From contig RQOL01000389.1 in assembly GCA_013076295.1 (NCBI GenBank), positions 81,395 to 145,394 of the forward strand: 64,000 bases of DNA. Reading direction: 5' to 3'. The first letter of the stretch is position 1. The number at the start of each line of letters is the position of its first letter. Below, one piece after another: positions 29,584-42,361 of this stretch. A program made the position numbers and the translations under genes. Source of the DNA: Sanderia malayensis. Lineage: Eukaryota > Cnidaria > Scyphozoa > Semaeostomeae > Pelagiidae. Below the pieces are notes generated by a model that saw nothing but the letters and a program-made list of their open reading frames with translations, made no database searches and was not told where the DNA came from.

Positions 29584-30506
29584 TGAACGTCAATATCACG
29601 GAAAAAATTAAAAAAGGTGTATTTCAATTAGTCAGTTTTAAATGTTTATAAAGTCGATTTATGTGTCAATTGTGGGAATTAATTTTAATATCACGGAAAA
29701 CAAGTAAAAATGGTGTTATTCAATCAGTCAGTTTGCCCAGTATTTTCGTCAATTCATGTGTAAATTGTGGGAAGCAATGTTAATATCACGGAAAACAAGT
29801 AAAAATGGTGTATTTCAATCAGTCAGTTTTACCTGTATATAAAGTTAATTCATGTTTAAATTGTGGGAATTAATGTTAAAATCGCTGAAAACAAGTAAAA
29901 CAAGGGTATTTGAATCGGTCAGGACTAGCTGTGCTAAGGTGGTTTCATGTGTAAATTGTGGGAATGAATTTTAATATCACGGAAAAAAGTAAAATGGGTG
30001 TATTTCAATCAGTCAGTTTTCATGTATTTAAAGTCAATTCATCTGTAAATTGTGGGATTGAATGTTAACATCAAGGAAGAAAAGGAAAAAGGGTGTATTT
30101 CAATCGTCAACTTTAGCTGTATTACTGGGGATTTCTGCATAAATTGTGGGAATGAATGTTAATATCACGGAAAACAAGTAAAAATGGTGTATTTCAATCG
30201 GTCGGTTTTCTCTGTGTTAACGTGGATTCATGTGTAAATTGTAGGAATGAATGTTAATATAACGGAAAACAAGTGAAAAAGTGTATTTCAATAAGTCAGT
30301 TTTACATGTATCTAAGTCAATTAATGTGTAAATTTTGGGCATGAATGTTAATATCACGGAAAAAAAGTAAAAATGGTGCATTTCAATCAGCCAGTGTCAC
30401 CTGTTTTTACGTTAATTCGTGTGTAAATTGTGGGAAAGAATTTTAAAATCACGGAAAAGATATAAAAAAGGTGTAATTCAATCAATCAGGATTCGCTGTA
30501 TTAAGG
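29584..30506 (+). repeat. Ten-monomer cassette, copy 5
   Basis: Same monomer order as the other copies, in the first half of the 2.93-kb pair. Confidence 0.85.
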
Positions 30507-32521
30507 TGGATTCATGTGTAAATTGTGGGAATGAATGTTAATATCACGGAAAACAAGTAATTAAGGTGTACTTTACTCAGTCTAATGAACTGTATTATCG
30601 TGGATTCATGTGTAAATTGTGGGAATGAATGTAAATTTCACGGAAAAAAGTAAAAAGGGTGCATTTCAATCAGTTAATTTTAGCTGCATTAACGTGCATT
30701 CCTGTCTAAATTATGGGAATGAATGTTAATATCACAGAAAACAAGTAAAAGGAGTGTATTTCAATCAGTCAGTTTTCCCTGTATTTACGTTAATTTATGT
30801 GTAAATTGTGGGAATAAATGTTAATATCACGGAAAAAAGTGAAAAGGGTGAATTTCAATCAGTCAACTTTACCTGTATTAACGTGGATTCACATGTAAAT
30901 TGTGGGAATGAATGTTAATATCAAGGAAAATAAGTAGAAAAGGTGTATTTTAATCAGTCAGTTTTACATGTTTATAAAGTCAATTCATGTGTAAATTGTA
31001 GGAATTAATGTTAATATCACGGAAAAAAAGTAAAAAAGGTGTAATTCAACCAGTCAGGATTAGCTGTATTAACGTGGATTCATGTGTAATTTGTGGGAAT
31101 GAAAGTCAAAATCACGGAAAAAAGTAAAAAAGGTGTGTTTCAATTAGTCAGCTTTAAATGTTTATAAAGTCAAATCACGTGTAAAGTGTGGGAAAGAATG
31201 TTAAAATTACGGAAAACAATAAAAAAAGGGGTAATTCAATCAGTCAGGATTAACTGTTTTAACGTGGATTCATGTGTAATTTGTGAGAATGAATGTTAAA
31301 ATCACGGAAAAAGGTAAAAAGGGTGAATTTCAATCAGTCAATTTTAGCTGTATTAAAGTGGATTCATGTCTAAGTTGTTGGAATGAATGTTAATCTCACG
31401 GAAAACAATTAAAAAGAGTGAATTTCAATCAGTCAGTTTTTCCTGTATTTTCGTTAATTCATGTGTAAATTGTGGGAATGAATGTTAATATCACGGAAAA
31501 AAGTGAAAAGGGTGAATTTCAATCAGTCAATTTTACCTGTATTAACGTGGATTCATATGTAAATTGCTGGAATGAATGTTAATATCACGGATAACATGTA
31601 AAAATGGTGTATTTCAATCAGTCAGTTTTCCCTGTATTTACGTTAATTCATGTGTAAATTGTGGGAATGAATGTTAATATCACAGGAAAAAGTAAATAGG
31701 GTGAATTTTAATCATTGAATTTTAGCTGTATTAACGTGGATTCATGTGTAAAATGTGGGAATGAATGTAAATATCCCAGTAAACAAGTAAAAAAGGTGTA
31801 TTTCAATCAGCCACTTTTACCTGTATATAAAGTCAATTCATGTGTAAATTGTGGGAATTAATGTTAAAATCACGGAAAACAAGTAAAAAAAGTGTAATTC
31901 AATCAGTCAGGACTAGCTGTATTTAAGTGGATTCATGTGTAAATTGAGGGAATGAATGTTAATATAACGGAAAGCAAGTAAAAATGGTGTTGTTCAATCA
32001 GTCCGTTTTACATGTATATAAAGTCAATTTATGTGGAAAGTGTGGGAATTAATGTTACTTTCACGGAAAACAAGTAAAAATGGTGTATTTCGATCAGCCA
32101 GTGTCACCTGTTTTTACGTTATTTCCCGTGGAAATTGTGGGAAAGAATTTTAAAATTACGGAAATGATGTAAAAAGGTGTAATTCAATCAATCAGGATTA
32201 GCTGTATTAAGGTGGATTGATGTGTAAGTTGTGCGAATGAATGTTAATATAACGAAAAACAAGTAAAAAAGGTGTATTTCAATCAGTCAGTTTCCCCTGT
32301 ATTTACGTCAATTCATGTGTAAATTGTGGGAATGAATGTTAATATCACGCAACAAAAGTAAAAAGGGTGTATTTCAATCGTCAATTTTAGCTGTATTACC
32401 GGGGATTTCTGCGTAAAATGTGGGAATGAATGTGAATATCACTTAAAACAAGTAAAAGAGTGTTTTTCAATGAGTCAGTGTTAGCTGTATTAACGTGAGT
32501 TCATGTGTAATTTGTGGGAAT

Positions 32522-33442
32522 GAACGTCAATATCACGGAAAAAAGTAAAAAAGGTGTATTTCAATTAGTCAGTTTTAAATGTTTATAAAGTCGATTTATG
32601 TGTCAATTGTGGGAATTAATTTTAATATCACGGAAAACAAGTAAAAATGGTGTTATTCAATCAGTCAGTTTGCCCAGTATTTTCGTCAATTCATGTGTAA
32701 ATTGTGGGAAGCAATGTTAATATCACGGAAAACAAGTAAAAATGGTGTATTTCAATCAGTCAGTTTTACCTGTATATAAAGTTAATTCTTGTTTAAATTG
32801 TGGGAATTAATGTTAAAATCGCTGAAAACAAGTAAAACAAGGGTATTTGAATCTGTCCGGACTAGCTGTGTTAAGGTGGTTTCATGTGTAAATTGTGGGA
32901 ATGAATGTTAATATCACGGAAAAAAGTAAAATGTTTGTATTTCAATCAGTCAGTTTTCATGTATTTAAAGTCAATTCATCTGTAAATTGTGGGATTGAAT
33001 GTTAACATCAAGGAAGAAAAGGAAAAAGGGTGTATTTCAATCGTCAACTTTAGCTGTATTACTGGGATTTCTGCGTAAATTGTGGGAATGAATGTTAATA
33101 TCACGGAAAACAAGTAAAAATGGTGTATTTCAATCGGTCGGTTTTCTCTGCGTTAACGTGGATTCATGTGTAAATTGTAGGAATGAATGTTAATATAACG
33201 GAAAACAAGTGAAAAAAGTGTATTTCAATAAGTCACTTTTACATGTATCTAAGTCAATTAATGTGTAAATTTTGGGCATGAATGTTAATATCACGGAAAA
33301 AAAGTAAAAATGGTGCATTTCAATCAGCCAGTGTCACCTGTTTTTACGTTAATTCGTGTGTAAATTGTGGGAAAGAATTTAAAATCACGGAAAAGATATA
33401 AAAAAGGTGTAATTCAATCAATCAGGATTCGCTGTATTAAGG
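32522..33442 (+). repeat. Ten-monomer cassette, copy 6
   Basis: Same monomer order as the other copies, in the second half of the 2.93-kb pair. Private changes include TCTGTCCGGACTAGC near 32,853 and a shortened TACTGGGATTTCTGCG. Confidence 0.85.
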
Positions 33443-34800
33443 TGGATTCATGTGTAAATTGTGGGAATGAATGTTAATATCACGGAAAACAAGTAATTAA
33501 GGTGTACTTTACTCAGTCTAATGAACTGTATTATCGTGGATTCATGTGTAAATTGTGGGAATGAATGTAAATTTCACGGAAAAAAGTAAAAAGGGTGCAT
33601 TTCAATCCGTTAATTTTAGCTGCATTAACGTGGATTCCTGTCTAAATTATGGGAATGAATGTTAATATCACAGAAAACAAGTAAAAGGAGTGTATTTCAA
33701 TCAGTCAGTTTTCCCTGTATTTACGTTAATTTATGTGTAAATTGTGGAATAAATGTTAATATCACGGAAAAAAGTGAAAAGGGTGAATTTCAATCAGTCA
33801 ACTTTACCTGTATTAACGTGGATTCACATGTAAATTGTGGGAATGAATGTTAATATCAAGGAAAATAAGTAAAAAAGGTGTATTTTAATCAGTCAGTTTT
33901 ACATGTTTATAAAGTCAATTCATGTGTAATTGTAGGAATTAATGTTAATATCACGGAAAAAAAGTAAAAAAGGTGTAATTCAACCAGTCAGGATTAGCTG
34001 TATTAACGTGGATTCATGTGTAATTTGTGGGAATGAAAGTCAAAATCACGGAAAAAAGTAAAAAAGGTGTGTTTCAATTAGTCAGCTTTAAATGTTTATA
34101 AAGTCAAATCACGTGTAAAGTGTGGGAAAGAATGTTAAAATTACGGAAAACAATTAAAAAAGGGGTAATTCAATCAGTCAGGATTAACTGTTTTAACGTG
34201 GATTCATGTGTAATTTGTGAGAATGAATGTTAAAATCACGGAAAAAGGTAAAAAGGGTGAATTTCAATCAGTCAATTTTAGCTGTATTAAAGTGGATTCA
34301 TGTCTAAGTTGTTGGAATGAATGTAATATCACGGAAAACAAGTAAAAAGAGTGAATTTCAATCAGTCAGTTTTTCCTGTATTTACGTTAATTCATGTGTA
34401 AATTGTGGGAATGAATGTTAATATCACGGAAAAAGTGAAAAGGGTGAATTTCAATCGGTCAATTTTACCTGTATTAACGTGGATTCATATGTAAATTGCT
34501 GGAATGAATGTTAATATCACGGATAACATGTAAAAATGGTGTATTTCAATCAGTCAGTTTTCCCTGTATTTATGTTAATTCATGTGTAAATTGTGGGAAT
34601 GAATGTTAATATCACAGGAAAAAGTAAATAGGGTGAATTTCAATCAGTGAATTTTAGCTGTATTAACGTGGATTCATGTGTAAAATGTGGGAATGAATGT
34701 AAATATCCCAGTAAACAAGTAAAAAAGGTGTATTTCAATCAGCCACTTTTACCTGTATATAAAGTCAATTCATGTGTAAATTGTGGGAATTAATGTTAAA

Positions 34801-36185
34801 ATCACGGAAAAAAAGTAAAAAAAGTGTAATTCAATCAGTCAGGACTAGCTCTATTTATATGGATTCATGTGTAAATTGTGGGAATAATGTAATATAACGG
34901 AAAGCAAGTAAAAATGGTGTTGTTCAATCAGTCCGTTTTACATGTATATAAAGTCAATTTATGTGTAAAGTGTGGGAATGAATGTAAATATCCCAGTAAA
35001 CAAGTAAAAAAGGTGTATTTCAATCCAGCCACTTTTACCTGTATATAAAGTCAATTCATGTGTAAAATTGTGGGAAAGAATTTTGAAATCACGGAAAAGA
35101 TGTAAAAAAAGGTGTAATTCAATCAATCAGGATTCGCTGTATTAAGGTGGATTCATGTGTAAATTGTGGGATATGAATGTTAATATCACGGAAAAAAGTG
35201 AAAAGGATGAATTTCAATCTGTCCATTTTACCTGTATTAACGTGGATTTATGTGTAAATTGTGGTAATGAATGTTAATATCACGGAAAACAAGAAAAAAA
35301 GGTGTATTTCAATCAGTCAGTTTTACATGATTATAAAGTCAATTCATGTGTAAATTGTGGGAATGAAAGTTAATGTCACGGAAAACAATTGAAAAAGGTG
35401 TATTTCAATTAGTCAGGTTTAGCTCTATTAACGTAGATTCATGTGTAAATTGTGGGAAAGAATGTTAATATAACGGAAAACAAGTCAAAAAGGTGTATTT
35501 CAATCATTCCGTTTCCCCTGTTTACGTCAATTCATGTGCAAATTGTGGGAAAGAATGTTAATATCACGCAACAAAAGTGAAAAGGTGTATTTCAATCAGT
35601 CAATTGTAGCTGTATTAACGGGGATTTCTGCGTAAATTGTGGAATGGATGCTAATATCACGGAAAACAAGTAAAAAGGGTGTATTACAATCAGTTAATTC
35701 TAGCTGTATTAACGTTAATTCAGGTGTAAATTGTGGGAATGAATGTTAATATCACGGGAAACAAGTAAAAAGGTGTATTTCAATCAGTCAGTTTTGCATT
35801 TTTATAAAGTCAATTCATGTGTAAATTGTGGGAATGAATGTTAATATCACGGGAAACAAGTAGAAAGGTGTATTTCAATCAGTCAGTTTTTTATTTTTAT
35901 AAAGTCAATTCACGTGTAAAGTGTGGGAAAGAATGTTAAAATTACGGAAAACAATTAAAAAGGGGGAATTCAATCAGGCAGGGTTAACTGTTTTAACGTG
36001 GATTCATGTGTAATTTATGAGAATGAATGTTAAAATCACGGAAAACAAGTAAAAAAAGTGTGATTCAATCAGTCAGGACTAGCTGTATTTAGGTGGATTC
36101 ATGTGTAAATTGTGGGAATGAATGTTAATATAACGGAAAGCAAGTAAAAATGGTGTTCTTCAATCAGTCCGTTTTACATGTATAT
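34801..36185 (+). repeat. Satellite, related to the 2,657-bp unit, with many small indels
   Basis: Resembles 19.1-20.1 kb in monomer order but carries an unusual number of one-base gains and losses (for example GGAATAATGTAATATAACGG near 34,880, CAATCCAGCC near 35,023, GGATATGAATG near 35,168). It ends at the 159-bp non-satellite insertion. Confidence 0.8.
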
Positions 36186-36344
36186 GTAGTGTTCATGCAA
36201 TACCTCATGTGCACACAGCATGCACAGCATGTTATATTATAATAAGTTATGATGTAATGTAATATTGAATCAGTCAAGATACAGATAGATCGGAATGTAG
36301 TCGTGTGCTGACTCCCTCTCGCTAACAACTTCAAAGATATTACA
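36186..36344. mobile_element. 159-bp non-satellite insertion, possible MITE-like or SINE-like fragment
   Basis: The satellite reads ...TTACATGTATAT up to 36,185, then unrelated sequence follows, and satellite resumes at GTATATAAAGTCAATTTATG from 36,345. GTATAT is present on both sides (36,180-36,185 and 36,345-36,350), consistent with a 6-bp target-site duplication. Removing one copy plus the insert restores the normal monomer found, for example, at 26,513. The insert has short repeats of CATG/GCATGCACAGCATG. Its ends, TGTAGTGTTC and the reverse complement TGTAATATCT, are only weakly similar, so terminal inverted repeats are not established. There is no poly-A tail and no recognisable tRNA promoter box. 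Its identity is unknown. Confidence 0.6.
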
Positions 36345-39300
36345 GTATATAAAGTCAATTTATGTGTAAAGTGTAGGAATTAATGTTAGCTTCACGGAAA
36401 ACAAGTAAAAATGGTGTATTTCAATCAGTCAGTTTTTAATGTATTTACCTTAATTCATGTGTATACTGTGGAAATGAATGAAAATATCACGGGAAAAAGT
36501 AAAAAGGGTGAATTTCAATCAGTCAATTTTAGCTGTATTAACGTGGATTCATGTGCAAATTGTGGGAATGAACGTCAATATTGCGGAAAAAAAGTAAAAA
36601 GAGTGTATTTCAATCAGTCAGTTATCCCTGTATTTACGTTAATTCATGTGTAAATTGTGGGAATGAAGGTTAATATCACGGAAAAAAGTGAAAAGGGTGA
36701 ATTTCAATCAATCAATTTTACCTGTATTAACGTGGATTCATGTGTAAATTGTCGGAATGAATGTTAATATCACGGAAAAAAAGTAAAAAAGGTGTAATTC
36801 AATCAGTCATGATTAGCTGTATTAACGTGGATTCATGTGTAATTTGTGGGAATGAAAGTCAAAATCACGGAAAAAAGTAAAAAAGGTTTGTTTCAATTAG
36901 TCAGCTTTAAATGTTTATAAAGTCAATTCACGTGTAAAGTGTGGGAAAGAATGTTAAAATTACGGAAAACAATTTAAAAAATGGTAATTCAATCAGTCAG
37001 GATTAACTGTTTTAACGTGGATTCATGTGTAATTTGTGAGAATGAATATTAAAATCACGGAAAAAAGTAAAAAGGGTGAATTTCGATCAGTAAATTTTAG
37101 CTGTATTTAAGTGGATTCATGTCTAACTTGTTGAAATGAATGTTAATATCACGGAAAAAAGTGAAAAGGGTGAATTTCAATCAGTCAATTTTACCTGTAT
37201 TAACGTGGATTCATGTGTAAATTGTGAGAATGAATGTTAATATCACGGAAAACAAGTAAAAAAGGTGTATTGCAAACAGTCAGTTTTACCTTTTTATGAA
37301 GTCAATTCATGTGTAAATTGTGGGAATTAATGTTAAAATCACGGAAAAGAAGTAAAAAAAGTGTAATTCAATCAGTCAGTTATCCCTGTATTTACTTTAA
37401 TTCATGTGTAAATTGTGGGAATGAAGGTTAATATCACGGAAAAGAGTGAAAAGGGTGAATTTCAATCAGTCAATTTTACCTGTATTAAAGTGGATTCATG
37501 TGTAAATTGTGGGAATGAATGTTAATATCACGGAAAACAAGTAAAAAAGGTGTATTTCAATCAGTCAGTTTTACATGTTTATAAGGTCAATTCATGTGTA
37601 AATTGTGGGAATTAATGTTAATATCACGGAAAACAAGTAAAAATGGTGTAATTCAATTCAGTCAGTTTTCCCTGTACTTACGTTAATTCATGTGTAATTT
37701 GTGAGAATGAATGTTAAAATCACGGAAAAAAGTAAAAAGGGTGAATTTCAATCAGTCAACTTTAGCTGTATTAAAGTGGATTCATGTCTAAGTTGTTGGA
37801 ATGAATGTTAATATCACGGAAAACAAGTGAAAAGAGTGTATTTCAATCCGTCAGTTTTTCCTGTATTTACGTTAATTCAGGTGTAAATTTTGCGGAATGA
37901 ATGTTAATATCACGGAAAACAAGTAAAAAGGGTGAATTTCAATCAGTGAATTTTAGCTGCAATAACGTGGATTCATGTGGAAAATGTGGGAATGAATGTA
38001 AATATCCCAGTAAACAAGCAAAAATTTGTATTTCAATCGGCCACTTTTACCTGTATATAAAGTCAATTCATGTGTAAATTGTCGGAATTAATGTTAAAAT
38101 CACGGAAAACAAGTAAAAAAAGTGTAATTCAATCAGTCAGGACTAGTATTTAAGTGGATTCATGTGTAAATTTTGGGAATGAATGTTAATATAACGGAAA
38201 GCCAGTAAAAATGGTGTTGTTCAATCAGTCCGTTTTACATGAATATAAAGTCAATTTATGTGTAAAGTGTGGGAATTAATGTTACTTTCACGGAAAACAA
38301 GTAAAAATGGTGCATTTCAATCAGCCAGTAGTGTCACCTGTTTTTACGTTAATTCCCGTGGCAAATTGTGGAAAGAATTTTAAAATCACGGAAAAGATGT
38401 AAAAAAGGTGCAATTCAATCAATCGGGATTAGCTGTATTAAGGTGGATTGATGTGTAAGTTGTGCGAATGAATGCTAATATAACTGAAAACAAATAAAAA
38501 TGGTGTATTTCAATCAGTCAGTTTTATATGTATATAAAGTCAATTCATATGTAAGTTGTGTGAATGAAAGTTAATATCACGGAAAGCAAGCAAAAATGGT
38601 GTATTTCAATCAGTCAGTTTTTCCTGTATTACCCTAATTCATGTGTAAATTGTGGAAATGAATGATAATATCACGGGAAACAAGTGAAAAAAGTCTATTT
38701 CAATCAGTCAGCTTTTCCTGTATTTACGTTAATTCATGTGTAATTTGTGGGAGTTAATGTTAAAATCACAGAAAACAAGTAAATAAAGTGTAATTCAATC
38801 AGTCAGGACTAGCTGTATTAAGGTGGATTCATGCGTAAATTGTGGGGATGAATGTTAATATCACAAAAAAAGTAAAAAAGGTGTATTTCAATCAGTCAGT
38901 TTTCCTGTATTTACGATTCATGTGTAATTGTGGGAATGAATGTTAATATCCCGGAAAACAAGTAAAAAAGTGTGATTTCAACAGTCAGTTTACATGTTTA
39001 TAAGGTCAATTCATGTGTAAATTGTGGGAATTAATGTTAATATCACGGAAACAAGTAAAAATGGTGTAATTCAATCAGTCAGTTTTCCCTGTATTTACGT
39101 TAATTCATGTGTAATTTGTGAGAATGAATGTTAAAATCACGGAAAAAAGTAAAAAGGGTGAATTTCAATCAGTCAATTTTAGCTGTATTAAAGTGGAATC
39201 ATGTCTAAGTTGTTGGAATGAAATGTTAATATCACGGAAAACAAGTGAAAAGAGTGTATTTCAATCAGTCAGCTTTTCCTGTATTTACGTTAATTCATGT

Positions 39301-41568
39301 GTAATTTGTGGGAGTTAATGTTAAAATCACAGAAAACAAGTAAATAAAGTGTAATTCAGTCAGTCAGGACTAGCTGTATTAAGGTGGATTCATGCGTAAA
39401 TTGTGGGATGAATGTTAATATCACAGAAAAAAAGTAAAAAAGGTGTATTTCAATCAGTCAGTTTTCCCTGTATTTACGTTAATTCATGTGTAAATTGTGG
39501 GAATGAATGTTAATATCACAGGAAAAAGTAAAAAGGGTGAATTTCAATCAGTGAATTTTAGCTGTATTAACGTGGATTCACGTGTAAAATGTGGGAATGA
39601 ATGTAAATATCCCAGTAAACAAGTAAAAAAGGTGTATTTCAATCAGCCACTTTTACCTGTATATAAAGTCAATTCATGTGTAAATTGTGGGAATTAATGT
39701 TAAAATCACGGAAAACAAGTAAAAAAAGAGTAATTCAATCAGTAAGGACTAGCTGTATTTAAGTGGATTGATGTGTAAGTTGTGCGAATGAATGTTAATA
39801 TAACGGAAAACAAATAAAAATGGTGTATTTCAATCAGTCAGTTTTACATGTATATAAAGTCAATTCATGTGTAAATTGTGTGAATGAGAGTTAATATCAC
39901 GGAAAACAAGTAAAAATGGTGTATTTCAATCAGTCAGTTTTTCCTGTATTTACCTTAATTCATGTGTAAATTGTGGGAATGAATGTTAATATCACGGAAA
40001 AGGAGAAAAAAAGTGTATTTCAATCAGTCAGTTTCCCTGTATTAACATGAATGAACATGACAATTAACATGAATGGGAATGAACGTCAATATCACGGGAA
40101 AAAAGTAAAAAAGGTGTATTTCAATTAGTCAGTTTTAGCTGTATTAAAGTGGATTCATGTCTAAGTTGTTGGAATGAATATTAATATCACGGAAAACAAG
40201 TAAAAAGAGTGTATTTCAATCAGTCAGTTTTTCCTGTATTTACGTTAATTCATGTGTAAATTGTGGGAATGAATGTTAATATCACGGAAAAAGGTGAAAA
40301 GGGTGAATTTCAATCAGTCAATTTTACCTGTATTAACGTGGATTCATATGTAAATTGCGGGAATGAATGTTAATATCACGGAAAACAAGTAAAAATGGTG
40401 TATTTCAATCAGTCAGTTTTCCCTGTATTTACGTTAATTCATTTGTAAATTGTGGGAATGAATGTTAATATCACAGGAAAATGTAAAAAGGGTGAATTTC
40501 AATCAGTGAATTTTAGCTGTATTAACGTGGATTCATGTGTAAAATGTGGGAATGAATGTAAATATCCCAGTAAACAAGTAAAAAAGGTGTATTTCAATCA
40601 GCCACTTTTACCTGTATATAAAGTCAATTCATGTGTAAATTGTGGGAATTAATGTTAAAATCACGGAAAACAAGTAAAAAAAGTGTAATTCAATCAGTCA
40701 GGACTAGCTGTATTTAAGTGGATTCATGTGTAAATTGTGGGAATGAATGTTAATATAACGGAAAGCAAGTAAAAATGGTGTTGTTCAATCAGTCCGTTTT
40801 ACATGTATATAAAGTCAATTTATGTGTAAAGTGTGGGAATTAATGTTACTTTCACGGAAAAAAAGTAAAAATGGTGTATTTCAATCAGTCAGTTTTTCCT
40901 GTATTTACCTTAATTCATGTGTAAATTGTGGGAATGAATGATAATATCACGGGAAAAAGTAAAAAGGGTGACTTTCAATCAGTCAATTTTAGCTGTATTA
41001 ACGGGGATTCATTTGTAAATTGTGGGAATGAATGTTAATATCACGGAAAAGGAGAAAAAATGTGTATTTCAATCAGTCAGTTTCCCTGTATTAACATGAA
41101 TGAACATGACAATTAACATGAATGGGAATGAACGTCAATATCACGGGAAAAAAGTAAGAAAGGTGTATTTCAATTAGTCAGTTTTAAATGTTTATAAAGT
41201 CAATTCACGTGTAAAGTGTGGGAAAGAATGTTAAAATTACGGAAAACAATTAAAAAAGGGGTAATTCAATCAGTCAGGATTAACTGTTTTAACGTGGATT
41301 CATGTGTAATTTGTGAGAATGAATGTTAAAATCACGGAAAAAAGTAAAAAGGGTGAATTTCAATCAGTCAATTTTAGCTGTATTAAAGTGGATTCATGTC
41401 TAAGTTGTTGGAATGAATGTTAATATCACGGAAAACAAGTAAAAAGAGTGCATTTCAATCAGTCAGTTTTCCTGTATTTACGTTAATTCATGTGTAAATG
41501 GGAATGAATGTTAATATCACGGAAAAAATGAAAAGGGTGAATTTCAATCAGTCAATTTTACCTGTATT
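36345..41568 (+). repeat. Diverged satellite left of the retrotransposon
   Basis: Same monomer family, + orientation, no gene. Monomers here carry more private changes than those in the higher-order repeats, and I found no long-period repetition beyond shared short runs such as 39.4-39.8 kb with 40.4-40.8 kb. A distinctive unit with AACATGAATGAACATGACAA begins near 40,044 and 41,093. Confidence 0.85.
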
Positions 41569-41949
41569 AACGTGGATTCATATGTAAATTGCGGGAATGA
41601 ATGTTAATATCACGGAAAACAAGTAAAAATGGTGTATTTACACATGTACACATGAATTGACTTTATATACAGGTAAAAGTGGCTGATTGAAATACACCTT
41701 TTTTACTTGTTTACTGGGATATTTACATTCATTCCCACATTTTACACATGAATCCACGTTAATACAGCTAAAATTCACTGATTGAAATTCACCCTTTTTA
41801 CATTTTCCTGTGATATTAACATTCATTCCCACAATTTACACATGAATTAACGTAAATACAGGGAAAACTGACTGATTGAAATACACCATTTTTACTTGTT
41901 TTCCGTGATATTAACATTCATTCCCGCAATTTACATATGAATCCACGTT
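41569..41949. repeat. 71-bp perfect inverted repeat around a ~240-bp spacer
   Basis: Positions 41,569-41,639 and 41,879-41,949 are exact reverse complements (71/71 by eye). The left arm is normal + strand satellite. The right arm is the end of the inverted satellite segment and abuts the retrotransposon. The arms could form a long hairpin. Confidence 0.9.
41640..41949 (-). repeat. Inverted satellite segment at the 5' side of the retrotransposon
   Basis: About 310 bp of the same satellite, but on the minus strand: the only inverted satellite I found in the window. Read on the minus strand it matches about 40,338-40,645, with a single clear difference (ATTCATGTG where the source has ATTCATTTG). 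Both share the private variant GGAAAATGTAAAAAGG where other copies have GGAAAAAGTAAAAAGG. The turning point near 41,640-41,655 contains TACACATGTACACATG, where the two orientations meet. Confidence 0.92.
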
Positions 41950-42361
41950 TTTATTGGGGAATTGAATTGAATGCAATTTGGGAGCACACGTGTGTTTGAA
42001 AGCTCTGTGTTTTTGTGAGAATTGCAACCGTTTTTGAGCCTATTAAGGAGATAAAGGCTTCTAGGGAATTAAATAAAGACTTGTTTTTGTTATTTTTGAT
42101 GTTTTAGAAGGAGTGAGAAGGTGATTTTGCAATAAAAATTGAAGAAAGAAGCAAAAAGGAAACTGGCCTAGCTGTGAAGCGAAAGAGCAAGACAAATACT
42201 CTTTCTGCTGCAGAGAGATTCTCAGCAGAAGCAGCGATTGTACCACAGGTTCAATACCAGTGGGGGACAATTTTGTTGTTTTTTTTTTTTGTAAAAAAAA
42301 AGAATTTTTTTTTTTTTTTTTTCTTTTTTTTAACTTGTTGTTTTTTTTTTCTGCCTTTGTG
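41950..42361 (+). other. Retrotransposon 5' leader with homopolymer tracts
   Basis: Non-satellite sequence from TTTATTGGGGAATTGAATTG to the ORF1 start. It would hold the internal promoter expected of a non-LTR element, but I see no motif I can name. From about 42,275 to 42,352 it is dominated by long T runs broken by a short A run, which makes this stretch prone to slippage and to sequencing error. The exact 5' end is uncertain by a few bases because the satellite arm and the element share T residues. Confidence 0.7.

Larger units (their letters stand above)
29486..34800 (+). repeat. 2.93-kb higher-order repeat pair
   Basis: About 29,486-31,900 repeats at about 32,430-34,800. Markers are ATGTGAATATCACTTAAAAC (29,489 and 32,431), GTAATTAAGGTGTACTTTAC (30,557 and 33,493) and GAAAAAGTAAATAGGGTG (near 31,684 and 34,616). 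Offsets are 2,932-2,942 bp, i.e. 31 monomers. Each copy includes one ten-monomer cassette. Confidence 0.85.
1..36185 (+). repeat. Tandem satellite array, ~95-bp monomer, left part
   Basis: Seen directly: continuous head-to-tail monomers, all in the same orientation, with conserved blocks ATTCATGTGTAAATTGTGGG, AATGAATGTTAATATCACGG and TTTCAATCAGTCAG. Units counted by hand are 94 bp (the type with GGGTGAATTTCAATC) or 96 bp (the type with TATCCCAGTAAACAAG), averaging about 95. Monomers fall into recurring sequence classes, for example those with TATCCCAGTAAACAAG, GGGGATTTCTGCGTAAATTG, AATCGCTGAAAACAAG, ATCACGCAACAAAAG and AAAATTACGGAAAACAATT. These classes recur in fixed orders, which defines higher-order repeats listed separately. 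No transcription unit, RNA gene or protein domain was recognised. The array is already under way at base 1. Confidence 0.97.

Noticed and set aside
36186..36344. tRNA-derived SINE
   Set aside because: I could not find A-box or B-box promoter motifs or a tail; only the flanking 6-bp repeat supports mobility.
36164..36358. 64-codon minus-strand open frame over the 159-bp insertion
   Set aside because: It spans the insertion and satellite flanks, has no family features and is too short to support as a gene.
41640..41949. Inverted satellite as a fixed 5' part of the retrotransposon
   Set aside because: Its closest match is satellite 1.2 kb away with a shared private variant, so local origin is more likely; other copies of the element would settle it.
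42260..42361. N-terminal extension of ORF1 rich in Phe
   Set aside because: It is translated T-tract sequence opening on GTG; the ATG at 42,362 has a good initiation context and starts just before the zinc finger.
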